This document shows positions 1 to 11,504 of a stretch of 60,000 nt of DNA, piece by piece. The notes below the pieces were generated by a model, which was given only the letters and a program-made list of their open reading frames with translations, was not told the DNA's origin and searched no databases. Both the position numbers and the translations under genes were made by a program. The stretch is from Membranipora membranacea. Its lineage: Eukaryota; Bryozoa; Gymnolaemata; Cheilostomatida; Membraniporidae. The stretch's first letter is position 1; every line of letters starts with the position of its first letter. Location: positions 7,735,493 to 7,795,492 of the forward strand of contig OU612071.1 in assembly GCA_914767715.1 (NCBI GenBank), read 5' to 3'.

Positions 1-60
1 TGTGTTACTATCATTATGAAGGGGTGCAGCAAATCTTTATTGATTGACATGAGAAACAGG

Positions 61-273
61 GATCAGGGATAGCTCAGTGCTAGAGCCGTGTGACTTAGGA
101 TCAAATGGTCCTGGGTTCGAGCCCCGACGGGAGCACTGTTTGTCTAGTATTACCTGACTTGGCTGTCGCGGGCCATTCACCAAAGCCGATCTGGAACGTT
201 AACGGATATATGGCTAGCCACATTACCGGAGTCTTCAAACCTACCTGAAGTTGGTGTTTATATCGTGAAAAAA
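61..273 (+). mobile_element. tRNA-derived SINE insertion
   Basis: A tRNA-like head has an A box at 70-86 (TAGCTCAGTGCTAGAGC) and a B box at 113-123 (GGTTCGAGCCC). An unrelated body follows, ending in a short A-rich tail near 266-276. The element is flanked by the direct repeat AAACAGG at 54-60 and 274-280. The paralogous site in copy B (9989-9995) has a single AAACAGG and no insert, so the boundaries are defined by an empty site. I do not recognise the SINE family. A chance ORF on the opposite strand covers it and is not a gene. Confidence 0.9.
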
Positions 274-280
274 AAACAGG

Positions 281-1733
281 ACTAGCAAAAAACGAAATTT
301 GATGTAAACTCATACCTGTTCACAAATATTAATTTTGGTATATCAGTTTCATCTGGAAAATGTTTCTGTGACCTCATTAAGTGTACTGTTTAATGTTTTG
401 AATACCACATTATATTCATGGTTATAAACATGCTCAACTGTTCAAAATGCTCTGCTACAAATACACGCTTCTTGCGTGCCCTAAGACCCAAGTATTCCTG
501 ATATGATGAGTTTCAAAGTAGCTTCAACCTTATTGTGAGCTTTCTCTAACACATGCAGGGGTTTGTTGAAAGAGCTTGCCATTTTATTCTATTCCTTTTT
601 CCACAAGACAAAGTTAGCAGTGAAGAAATTTTAAGACGTATATAATGCAACAAGTTCTCCTCTACAGAAAACTATGAACTCTTTTTAAAACTGATTGGAT
701 CATAAGCGATTTCAATAACACGAAGTGATGAGCCAACAATATTGAAAGGTTTTAAATTTTGACATTAAACATTTGTAATACTACCATAGAATGCCCATTC
801 CCAATAATGGATTCTAATACGATATCTCATCTGAAGGTGGTTGTAACTGCCCTCCTAGATTATTGATCGAGTTTCCAACGGGTGCATTTTATAGTAGTTT
901 ATTTGAGTAAACCGTTGCCACCGTAAAACTACAATTTTATTTCACGTGTGGTTAGTATGATTCAAGTGGTTATACATTAAACATTGAAATTGAAATGGCA
1001 TTTGTCATGGTACAAATGCAAGTTTGTTTAAATCAATATCAAGTTATTAGATGATGCGTTGCTATGATAAAAGGTAAAAATAATACAAACATACCTCTGT
1101 CACCCTTTCCAGGAGGGAGTTAGTATAAAGTATGAGCTCTGAACTATGTACAGTTGTATATCATGGATTTAAACGAAGAAACAACATGTAAAATTATTAC
1201 CTCGTTCTCTGAGGATTTAAGCTCGAATAAGGTACTTTGACCAAGCATTTCAATTTCAAGTAAAAAAGACAAAAACAAGTGCTGAGAATAATAGATAAAA
1301 GGGGGCCCAATCGCTATCGCAATTTTGGTTTGGTGAATCAGGCAAATGTAGTGAGTCAGGTAATAATGTTTGTTATTCTTCGGATATAATGGGTTTTATG
1401 AGGGATCAATGAGTAACAGCTTGGAGGGATGATTCGGCTATGAAAATATTAAGTTGAATAGATGATTCTCTCTGTGGTTATGCGCTGTGGCTATGAATAG
1501 ATTGGCAGCAAGGTAACAGTAAACAAATGGTTAACGGAACTGGATTTATGAAAATTTAATAATAACATCCGAAAACACTACACTGGTAGATACAGACAGA
1601 GCTCAATGTCGCCGAAGTCAACAATGTTATGAGATTGACAAACAGATATAATATCTGATTCGTTCCAACAAAGATGTAGGTAGTGATTCAGCTCGTCAGT
1701 ATTGCACAAAAATATCCTTTAAAATACACCCAC
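281..1733. other. Non-coding stretch of duplication A
   Basis: No exon, RNA gene or element recognised. It is nearly identical to 9996-11406, and conserved stops in every frame argue against coding. It is the 3' flank of the pseudogene at 1734-2334. Confidence 0.6.
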
Positions 1734-2334
1734 TGTAAGCCAGATCTTTGTGGAGAGATAAAGCGTAGGCTTTGACATTCTCAGCACTGTCAGTTGTGTT
1801 GAGTATCGTCACACATCCTTGATAGAATTCACATCTCATGGATATCTCATCGAATTTAAATCCTGCACACATATTGTCAGTTGTACAGTGGGTTCCACAT
1901 TCTAGCTTCAGTTGATGTAATATTGACTGAGTCAAGTGAGTAGGATGTTTGGTAATCATCAACTGCATGAAATTTCCTCTTATTCACATCTGCCGCATAG
2001 CTTGCTAAAAATAGAGGGAAAATCTTCAATATTCTCCTGTACCTTACCTTTTGTTTAACATGTTTTTAGGTTAGCAATGGTGATAATCGCAACATCAGTG
2101 AGGCTTGGTTAAAACAAAAACTTTCAAATATATAATATATTCCAACTTATGGTTTTTGAATTGTCCAAAATTGCATATGATTATTGCTGTGATATATCTT
2201 ACACCGTTTATGAATTTTGGATCAGTTTTCAATGTATGTAAATAATTTACCACAGAAAGGAGTTAAAAAAGTTATCTCTAACCAGCAATCATGATTAGCA
2301 GGAGACCAGCACAGCATATTAACTCAATATTCAT
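1734..2334 (-). pseudogene. PAN-domain lectin-like pseudogene A2 (truncated)
   Basis: Remnant of the PAN plus fucolectin-like family. The signal-peptide exon is 2283-2334 (starts MNIELICCAGLLLIMIA) with a GTTAGA donor. The PAN exon is 1734-2004. That exon is 271 nt against 282 in the intact paralogs: an 11-nt deletion just after the codons for E-A-R shifts the frame and gives a stop nine codons later, although the downstream C-x3-C-x5-C-x11-C-x5-C part stays open in another frame. Both fucolectin-half exons are gone, removed by a deletion of about 1.1 kb whose junction is near 1690. The same 11-nt lesion occurs in the paralog at 12560-12830, so the gene was broken before the block duplicated. 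Residual transcription cannot be excluded. Confidence 0.85.
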
Positions 2335-4500
2335 TTTTTGAGACCCTGGAGCAGCAAATTTCACAGTTTTGCTGAGCCTATTGTATTGACCCACACAAGT
2401 TAAGTGACCTACGTCTGAATGAAAAGTTTTGGATTTTCATAATGTATTTATCATTTAAAAACTACACCCCTCCCTAAATTGATTGACGTTGGAAAAAAAG
2501 TGATCAAATATATCTCAAATGTTACCAAATACTATTTAAATCTGATATCATGTCAATGTTCAATATTTATTTGGAAACAAGAACTGTTTCTTGTCATGTT
2601 GTGATGTTTTTTTCGTATACAGTCCAAAGAGGGTATTCCTATACAATATCTAGCAAAACAGTCTGATTCTGAGTATTAAATGTTTTTGGCTAAGGAATCA
2701 TAAATACAATAATCAGATTTTGATTTTAGTAATCTTCCTGCGGCAGTCTTCCCCTTTATTGTCTCACACACAGGTTTGTTTCAGTGAATATATTATGCTG
2801 CAAGAATACATTTTTCTTCATTCTTTGATTGGTTACCATGACTAGGTAATCAATCCACAAGCTTTAAATTAGCAGAAAACCACAAAAGTTATATTTTGAT
2901 ATTTGATGCGTAATGATGCACTCCTTCTAAATTTGCATGTCATAAAAAATATTAAATTAGAAAAATTTAATTATCTTAATTGCAAACTCTCTTCCACCAT
3001 TTTGTTTCAGTAGTAGGCATACCCAATATGATTGGCCAAGTGTTAATACCCTCCAAATAAATATATTGCTGGAAAATCTTGATGTAGAAAAGTATTTGTT
3101 TCTAGAATTTAAGCAGCTATCATTTTTCTGCTTTAATCTTAATATATACCCAGTCATTTCAATTGAAAAATCATCTACAAAAAGAACATTTTTGCCTTCA
3201 ATAAAAAGAAAATTACGCTTTTCTATGAGATTATAAGCAAAACTTAGCGTCCCAATTTAATACACTTTTTTTGCAGCCACTGGGGTATAGGGCCTGCTGA
3301 CTGCCCTGTGGTGCAGAACCAGAGCTTATACCTAGGATTTTTATTGTTGAGTATGTTGCCGAGCTGTGAAGGGAAATTGCAAGTGGAATTATATCTAGTG
3401 GTGCCAGGGTTGTATGCTACTTTAATGTAATAAGAAAATAATTCACAGTAACAAAGTAATTTGTCTTATGAAAATAAAACCATATTTACTTTCATTTAAG
3501 AAAGTGCAGCTGTTTCCTCATTGATTGTCAAAGATACTCCAACAAAATAATGAATGTTACCTCATACCAATCGATAAATATCCCTCTGTTGTCTTGTGCA
3601 CTTATTTAAATAACAAATAAATTGAGTGAAGCATACATACTGCCGCTGCTTTAAAAGTACCATTGCTACCAAAGAGTACTTTTCACATCATTCATTTGCG
3701 ATTTTTGATCACTTAAACTACAGGTGTAATATTGTAAACTGTAAAGTATTGTGAACTGTCCCCCCCCCCCCCAGTATTATTTTGAAATTAAAAATGGTTG
3801 TTGGGTGTAAAGCTTTAAAATTCAGATCTAGGGATAGCCTCAAGGCCCTTGAAGACTGATACAAGTTCATCACCACATAATATTCCCAGAACACTGCCAA
3901 TGACCGTTTGTCTCGAGTTTACCATAATACTCATTTACAAGGTGGTTGTTAAAACAAGTTACGATTGATTAAAGTGTATAGCAGTACTCAATGAATTCAT
4001 ACCTCTTCTTAACCATCACAAATGGTGTTTTGCAAGCCGTAAGAGATTTGAACTTATAAAATGAAATTGGGGAGATTGTGATTTCCAATAAATATTGACA
4101 CTGTCATCATCAACAAAGTGCGGTTGAATATTAATTGATTGAAGTTGAAGACAAAACCTATTGAAAAAAGAGAGCTAATGTAACATTTATTTCTAACACA
4201 AATAAGAGGGATGGTGCAAAATAGTTGGCGCAATGATTTGAAAATTTCAGGAAAAAGGACACTAGGTAAAGAATAAATGATAACTGAAATTGAAAACACG
4301 TGATTGACCTTCAGTGTTGTGCTGTTTTCAAACAAAAACATATATTATGTAATCACACAATGACATGAAAACTTTGATGCGGAAGACTCAAACCAGATTT
4401 TCCTGATTTCTGCAAATATCTTCTTCAACAGTTAATTGAGTCACATTCTAAACTGTGTATGCAGCACTGCAATACCTGTGGGGTGTACTTTGGATTGTAA
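2335..4500. other. Intergenic, duplication A
   Basis: Spacer between pseudogene A2 and gene A1. It contains a 13-base poly-C tract at 3760-3772 (9 bases in the copy B partner at 14560-14568) and TTTATT at 4186-4191, a possible AATAAA signal for A1 on the minus strand. The ORFs here are not preserved in frame in copy B (for example the one at 4054-4341), so I call none of them genes. Confidence 0.6.
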
Positions 4501-6323
4501 TTAGTAGCCATAAATGAGAAGTTCATATATTGCGAGCCTTGACCCTTCTCCTCCTTTCAACTGGTCAACTCTCAGAAATTGTCCTATCATCGGCCTGTAG
4601 CATTCTATCATCTGCCATGGATGCTGGAGCTCCCCAGGATGATATCCACATTCCACAGCTAATGGTTCAGAAATAAGTGTAGCATTACTGTACACAGATA
4701 TCCTCATGTTTTCTCTGCGACCTGAGAGAAAAGATAACAGTTCACTTTATATTTTTGCTTGCTCCCTTCTAAACTATGTCTTAAAACATGTTTTTAAATG
4801 AATCAACTGCCACTTTGGCAATAACCATTCACAATAAAATGCTGTGTGTTCTCATGCCCCAGTCCACAAAGACCTGGTGATGATGAATGGTGTGCCAGCC
4901 TCATATCAAGACTGATTGTGAGCGCAGGAAGTCTAACCCTGACCCTCACAAATTGCACATTGTACATTTATCCACAGGACCAATCCTAATTCCTGTTATC
5001 ATATGCTTAGTGTCTCATACATAGGCTTCGTGTCTGAAATTGCATAAAATCATAGGATTTTTAAACTTAACATGCACTCACCGCTTCGAATGTAAATATC
5101 CACAGCACATACTACATGCTCATCCAACATATCCACCTCAAACCACATTTCGTCTAGGGGAAGCGAAGAACTGTACACTTGCGACTTCTCAAATTGACTA
5201 GCAATGTTATACGAATCCATCCATTGACCATCAGTTATGACACTTGTATGTCCATAATCATCTCTCTGCATCAGTGGAGCTACAACTGATTTATCTGTTA
5301 AACATAGATAAAGTTGTCATCAAAATTTAGATCTAGTCAAATAATCAAAAGACAATGAAGCTTGCGACAATGCGTTATTTCCTTGTTCGGATATCCATTT
5401 CACGGTCATTTGGCAAAGTTGTCTCTTTTTTTTGACAACGTTATAATTTCACCTGATCAATAAACAATTCTCATCTATGGTCTCTGTTATGAAATGTGGC
5501 ATTTTGACACAATCGCTATGAAAACTGGTGTCACGATGTTCATCGAATGAACTTTCGAACACGCCGTCAAATCTAGATACAGTATTCTTAACTTCTGCAA
5601 CAGGAAACGTCTGTGATTTTTGCTACCTGCTGCTGTAAATTTGGTAATAACAGTAAAGTTCAATATTATGTTTTGAAGACAGAAACACATGTAACAAACT
5701 TACTGTAAGCTAAATCTTTACGAAGAGAAAGAGCGTAGGCCTTGAAATTCTCAGCGCTGTCAGTTGTATTGAGTATCGTCACACATCCTTGATAGAATTC
5801 ACATCTCATGGATACCTCATCAAATTTGAATCCTGTACACATATTGTCAGTTGTACAGTGTGTTCCACATTGAACTACAGATCTAGCTTCAGTAGCTCTC
5901 ATATTGACAGAATCAAGTGCGTAGGAAGATTTGTAATCATCCACTGCATGAAACTTTTTCTTGTCCATTTCTGCGTCACATGTAGCTAAAAACAGGGAAA
6001 TTCTTATCATTCCAAATAATCTCCCATATCTTTCTTCTTATTTATCTTGTTTGAGGTAAGCAGAGATCCTTGTTGATGATGGTAACATAATTTAAGCTTA
6101 TATCTGATTGGATAAAACAATACATTTCTGAATGAAATTCATACTGATGGATTTCGAATTATACAAATTCAGATCTAATTGTTGCTGTACTTTATAGTTC
6201 CAAGTTTTTGAATTTCGGATCAGTTTTTAATATGAGTAAATAAACAACCACAGACAGACGTGAAAATGATCTCTTACCAGCAAATATGATGAGCAGAAAC
6301 CCGGATCTGCATTTATACTCCAT
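4501..6323 (-). CDS. Secreted PAN + fucolectin-like protein A1
   Basis: Four exons on the minus strand: 6278-6323, 5704-5985, 5082-5294 and 4501-4721, all GT..AG and all joined in phase 1, giving about 253 aa. Exon 1 encodes a signal peptide (MEYKCRSGFLLIIFAG). Exon 2 is a PAN/apple-like module with cysteines spaced C-x3-C-x5-C-x11-C-x5-C. Exons 3 and 4 form one F5/8C or fucolectin-like (FTP) beta-sandwich: the pattern W-F-E-V-D...V-x-A-V-D-I-Y-I-R in exon 3, then R-I-S-V-Y, C-G-Y-H, W-Q-M-I-E-C and the terminal L-A-I-Y-E-L-L-I-Y-G-Y in exon 4. A secreted carbohydrate- or surface-binding role is inferred. The R-G-D-C-C-G-E-R signature of fucose-binding F-type lectins is absent: the loop at the exon 3/4 junction reads R-S-G-G-R-R-E-N-M-R. 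The start was chosen because it gives a hydrophobic leader ending at a consensus donor. Confidence 0.85.
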
Positions 6324-6431
6324 ATTCACTTTGTTAGACCGTTGAGCAGCTTTGATATTTGACAGTTTTACCAACAAGTTAAATTACAAAGTTTTGTGTC
6401 CGAATGACAAGTTATGCAGTAATGCTAATAC

Positions 6432-6449
6432 TATTTAAACATGACGTCA
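6432..6449 (-). promoter_or_regulatory. Possible A1 promoter: CRE and TATA-like box
   Basis: A perfect palindromic CRE (TGACGTCA, 6442-6449) lies next to TATTTAAA-type sequence at 6432-6439, about 110-125 bases upstream of the A1 start codon. The B1 paralog has TGAAGTCA at the matching place (near 17320), so the palindrome is not conserved. Function is inferred only. Confidence 0.3.
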
Positions 6450-7640
6450 TAATAAACGGTTCAATATTCATTTGAAAACCAGTACTGTTTCATTACCTGA
6501 TGTGATGAAAATAACAGAGGAAGCTTTGTCATATAATATGTCTATGTCATTTGTATAGCCAAAGATGCCGCAGCTTTCTTATATTTATTGATTAGCATGG
6601 AAACATACCCAGCGAAAGAAGATAAATGACGTGACATTATACCAGTTTACAATTAATGATTTTGTTATATTGAATGGTATCAATGTATGTTTGAGTGATT
6701 CTGATTCCATCACCGAAAAGTGTCTTTGTTTTCAATAACTTTTTATTTTGGAGAACATGTTAGTTTCAGCATAATAATATGCTGTACCGCTAAAAAATCA
6801 GCGTCTAAGGTTATTTATATTCTACAAACATGCCTCGCATTTAACGGATGTGCAATAAATCTAAAATCATAACCAATCTTCAGTGCACATCAGAGCAGGA
6901 TTATTGATTGAGAGAGTAGGCCTACAGACCAACATTTTTTAAGTTGTTAAAAGAAAGTTGGTTATTTATCAAGAATAGTAAATTATGCTTGTCTGACTTT
7001 GATTCTTTTCTAACAGTGGCAGTTCATTTATTGGCCTCAGACAAGTGTTAGTTTTCGAAGATGTGTGACTATTTGTCAAATAGAAATATAGAATAACACT
7101 AGGACTATTTGAGAAAGTGGGGCTGCATCTTTATTGAATGACAAGGAAACTTTAACCAAAGAAAGAAGACAAATAATGCAACCTCATACCAGTCGATAAA
7201 CAACTTGTTATTTTGAGAGGATTAAGTGATCACAGCAGAGACAAGTTTTTACGACCAGTTGATATGTACTATTAAACTTTGTAGGGCATTTGGGAAAAGT
7301 TTTCCGGCTCAATATGGGTGTACACAATCTACACAAGCACAGCATCGAGTCAGAAATACTGTTTCAATTGTGTTAACACTGAGAAAACGCTGTATGATCA
7401 ACTCTAGTTTCTGGTGAATGAACTATGAATACATCTTAATACATGAGTCAGTGATTCGAGTTGGTAAGGCAATTATTGATATATGTATATATACATCCAA
7501 GGCTGCTGGAAGTTGCAAAAAGCATTATTCAAAGCCACCCCCCCCTAGTGGGACTCAAATTACGACCCTATAGCAGAGGTAGCTTAGCAGTTAAATGCAG
7601 GCGCCCAAACCGTAAATCCTCCTCTGCATGCTACCATACA
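6450..7640. other. Upstream flank of A1, end of duplication A
   Basis: No gene recognised. Bases 7070-7440 match 17980-18390, and the match ends soon after a CT/C-rich run near 7535-7545. The 7226-7417 ORF is not kept in the partner. Confidence 0.55.
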
Positions 7641-7699
7641 CGCAAAGAAATTTAAGAATCAGAATGACTCTAGCTCATAATCAAAAGGCATATTAGCAT

Positions 7700-7945
7700 C
7701 AAATAGAAGTTATATTGATTCCAAGATAGTTCCCCCACTTCACCCTTAGAATTAATCAAATAAGAATCATATTTTAGAGTTAATTTGACTCTTTATTCAC
7801 CTTTGGCCAGTTTCAAAAGACAGTTGATTATCTAAGAGTATCGAATCATAGCTGATGGTTTTTCAATTGGCAGGTCATTTTAGAGTCAAAATAATTAATT
7901 GCAAGGGTGAAGTAGGGGAACTATCTCAGAATCAAAACAACGCTA
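7700..7945. mobile_element. Small foldback (MITE-like) element
   Basis: Arms at about 7718-7755 and 7894-7931 are inverted copies with only a few mismatches (the shared core includes GATAGTTCCCC and ACTTCACCCTT). Weaker complementarity continues inward around the TTTAGAGT motifs. It lies in the unique spacer between duplications A and B. Its exact ends and target duplication are not clear, so the boundaries are approximate. Confidence 0.6.
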
Positions 7946-9114
7946 TTTTTTTTCTGTGTGTAGTAGTGTGTCAAACCTCAATTACTCAGATGAGTGTTAT
8001 CAAAATTTGGATTTCTATAACATAAATCATGTTGCCAACCGAGGGGAATGTATCTCATATCTCCTTCTCAGGTACCATTAAATGTCCTAGGCATCACCAG
8101 ACTTTTTCTGACAAAACAACATGAGCAGATGGGCATCAGCTTTGCTGTCAAGCGTGGTTCACTTTCTAAGCTGACAAATCATGGAGATTTTTGAAGTGGG
8201 TTTATTATTTTAGCATAATATGACTACTGCAGATGGAAATTTTTGCACTTCACACAATTATTTAGATAGATGAGCAGAAATCAAAGCAGTCAAACATACA
8301 TCATCAAATAAAGATTGTCAACTACAGTCTGGTTTAAGATAACTAGGAAGAGAGTTTTTCCATTGTTTATAGGCTGTGCCTACCTCCTGAAAGCCACCAA
8401 TGTCAAAATATTACCAGCATGATCTCGAACATCATTACCACACTCACATGACTATCCGGTAAACAAAAAAGTATAGTGAGAATCATTTTTACAATTCTTA
8501 ACCTCTGACCCCACAATCATTTCAATCCTTTATATGCATGCTAAGTAGTATTCAATAGAACATGAATCAGTTAGTGTTTAACCCTCTACAAGTCAACATG
8601 TTTATTTAAACCTCTCACTATAAGCTACAACCCCAAGTGAAAATAATTCTATATCAATCAAACAAGTACTGCATCAGCCCTCATTCAACATTTATAACAA
8701 ACAACAATATTATAAAATTGTTAAAATCATTCTTTATGTGGACTTTGATCACCTGGATATGTTGATAGTCTCATTCAAAATGAGAAAGAGATAACTAGAC
8801 ATGATGCTTATCTAGCCAATATCTATACCAATATACCGGAATACACAAAGCATTCTTAGCTCCTAGAATAAATATCTTAAAAGCTAGCCTGTCATGAAAG
8901 ATAGACTGATCACATTCGCTCTTTTTGTCTTTCAATCAGGCAAATTTTCTCACACAGAACGTTTATAATATATGTGACAGGTTTTGTTTTACACATTTAT
9001 ACTTAGAAGTATTGCCAAATGTGAATTGGCTGCCTCTGTTATCACAATAAAAATTGCAATATTACTTCATTGCTTTGAGTGACAATGCGCATTTGCGTCG
9101 CGATTCACATCCAA
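7946..9114. other. Unique AT-rich spacer
   Basis: Sequence between the foldback element and the RNase H relic, not shared with either duplication copy. I see no exon, RNA gene or repeat that I can support. Confidence 0.5.
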
Positions 9115-9690
9115 ATATTCAGAGGATATAGCCTGACAGCTCAAATCAGGGGACAATCCATGGCAAAGGCTTCATTCTTTTGGTGTAGAAAGAATAACAA
9201 AATGTTTAACACAGTAAATATGGTCATCCATGTTTGCACCACAACCAGGACATGAGGGCTCATTGGCTCATTAGTCAGGTGATACCTGAACTGTCTATGG
9301 CCTGTGATTATATTGATTGTGTGTGAGATAAGTGGTTTGCATAGATTTTGTTATTTTGAAAGGCTCTTCATATTCATTGTGAGCAAAAAGTGGCTTTACA
9401 TTTTTGGGTTTGGAGCCATTCCGAATGCACCTGTTCCTGCATCCATTGCTTTGTTTTATCTTTATGTAGCATAAAGGGACTAAAGGTTCAGGGTCAGGAA
9501 CCATGGTGTCAAGCGCCACACAAGTGTTACCGAGTTTATCAGCGTGCCTATCACCCTGGATACCTGTGTGACCAGGCACTCATAAGAGGTCTAGATTGTT
9601 AGTTTGGGCCAGTTGGTTTATACTTTTCATACAGTCTAGTTTAGTCTTAATTCTTATTGCTGGATCTTAAAGGGATTGACGTGCTGGCCT
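9115..9690 (-). pseudogene. Non-LTR retrotransposon RNase H / zinc-knuckle relic
   Basis: On the minus strand, conceptual translation gives a ribonuclease H tail with V-P-G-H-T-G-I-Q-G-D-R-H-A-D-K-L (about 9520-9590), then a P-D-P-E-P-L-V-P linker. Further down in the same orientation comes a zinc-knuckle-like C-P-G-C-G...D-D-H...C-V-K-H (about 9222-9262). This order is typical of the 3' end of RNase H-bearing non-LTR elements. In-frame stops (including one at the W expected before V-P-G-H, and one before the zinc knuckle) show that it is dead. The start of the element is missing. It is interspersed debris, not a host gene. Confidence 0.8.
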
Positions 9691-9995
9691 GCTATCAGAT
9701 ATAATGGAAAGTATTTTAAAATCATGTTTCAAGAGATTAGGCAGCAGCAGTGGCTATTGCAAGCATATCAGATTGAAAAGCAGTTAATGTAACAGAAAGA
9801 GAATTGGAAAAATGTTGGTTTGCATTTTGGTAAATATGCCCACTCCAACCCCATAATATCTTGATTCAATAATTACTTTCAGAAAGAAAGATATTATCTA
9901 TCATAAAGCAGTAAAGATTGGTATAATGATTGTTATGTGTTACTATCATTATGAAAGGGTGCAGCAAATCTTTATTGATTGACATGAGAAACAGG

Positions 9996-11504
9996 ACTAG
10001 CAAAAAATGACATTTGATGTTAACTCATACCTGTTCACAAATTATAATTTTTGTATATTAATTTCATCTGGAATATGTTTCTGTGAGCTCATTAAGTGTA
10101 CTGTTTAATGTTTTGAATACCACAATATACTCATGTTTATAAACATGCTAATCTGTTCAAAATGCTGTGTTACAAATACAAGCTTCTTGCGTGCCCTCAG
10201 ACCCAAGTATATCTGATATGATGAGTTTTAAAATCGCTTCAACCTTATTGTGAGCTCACTCTAACACATGCAGGGGTTTGTTGAAAGAGCTTGCCATTTT
10301 ATTCTATTCCTTTTTTCACAAAACAAAGTTAGCAGTGAAGAAATTTTAAGACGTATATAATGCAACAAGTTCTCCTCTACAGAAAACTATTAACTCCTTT
10401 TAAAACTGATTCGATCATAAGCAATTTCAATAACAAGAAGTGATGAGCCAACAATATTGAAAGGTTTTAAATTTTGACATTAAACACTTGTAATACTACC
10501 ATAGAATGCCCATTCCCAATAATGGATTCTAATACGATATCTCATCTGATGGTGGTTGTAACTGCCCTCCTAGATTATTGATCGAGTTTCTAACGGGTGC
10601 CTTTTTTATTAGTTTATTTGAGTAAACCGTTGCCACCGTAAAACTACAATTTTATATTACGTGTGGTTAGTATGATTCAAGTGGTTATACATTAAACATT
10701 GAAATTGAAATGGCATTTGTCATGGTACAAATGCAAGTTTGTTTAAATCAATATCAAGTTTTTAGATGATGCGTTGCTATGATAAAAGTCAAAAAAATAA
10801 TACAAACATACCTCTGTCACCCTTTCCAGGAGAGAGTTAGTATAAAGTATGAGCTCTGAACTATGTACAGTTGTATATCATGGATTTAAACGAAGAAACA
10901 ACATGTAAAATTATTACCTCGTTCTCTGAGGATTTAAGCTCGAATAAGGTACTTTGACCAAGCATTTCAATTTAAAGTAAAAAAGACAAAAACAAGTGCT
11001 GAGAATAATAGATAAAAGGGGCCCAATCGCTATCGCAATTTTGGTTTGGTGAATCAGGCAAATGTAGTGAGTCAGGTAATAATGTTTGTTATTCTTCGGA
11101 TATAATGGGTTTTATGAGGGATCAATGAGTAACAGCTTGGAGGGATGATTCGGCTATGAAAACATTGAGTTGAATAGATGATTCTCTCTGTGGTTATGCG
11201 CTGTGGCTATGAATAGTTTGGCAGCAAGGTAACAGTAAACAAATGGTAAACGGAACTGGATTTATGAAAATTTAATAATAACATCCGAAAACACTACACT
11301 GGTAGATACAGACAGAGCTCAATGTCGCCGAAGTCAACAATGTTATGAGATTGACAAACAGATATAATATCTGATTCGTTCTAACAAAGATGTAGGTAGT
11401 GATTCATCTATGTGAATAGAACAGACATGTTGACACTTCCAAAATCATGAAATATGAAAGTTTTATTATCAATGGCATTTAAGCCAAACTGTTATTGTAG
11501 ATTC
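9996..11504. other. Non-coding stretch of duplication B
   Basis: Partner of 281-1690. No gene recognised. It is the 3' flank of pseudogene B2. Confidence 0.55.

Larger units (their letters stand above)
1..7560. repeat. Segmental duplication, copy A
   Basis: This block matches 9935-18470 in the same orientation along almost all of its length, by eye at well above 90% identity including intergenic DNA. Examples are the opening bases (partner at 9935), the two lectin-like loci, and the closing stretch at 7481-7535 (partner near 18400). Copy A has gained a SINE at 61-273 and lost about 1.1 kb at position 1690 relative to copy B. The left edge may lie outside the window. Confidence 0.93.

Noticed and set aside
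4054-4341. 95-codon ORF in the 3' flank of A1
   Set aside because: The partner in copy B (14928-15137) is shortened by a stop despite near-identical DNA; no family features.
5789-5989. Plus-strand ORF over the A1 PAN exon (and its partner at 16585-16785)
   Set aside because: Antisense shadow of a real coding exon.
7570-7640. tRNA-like stretch GAGGTAGCTTAGCAGTTAAA
   Set aside because: No B box at the right distance and no cloverleaf.
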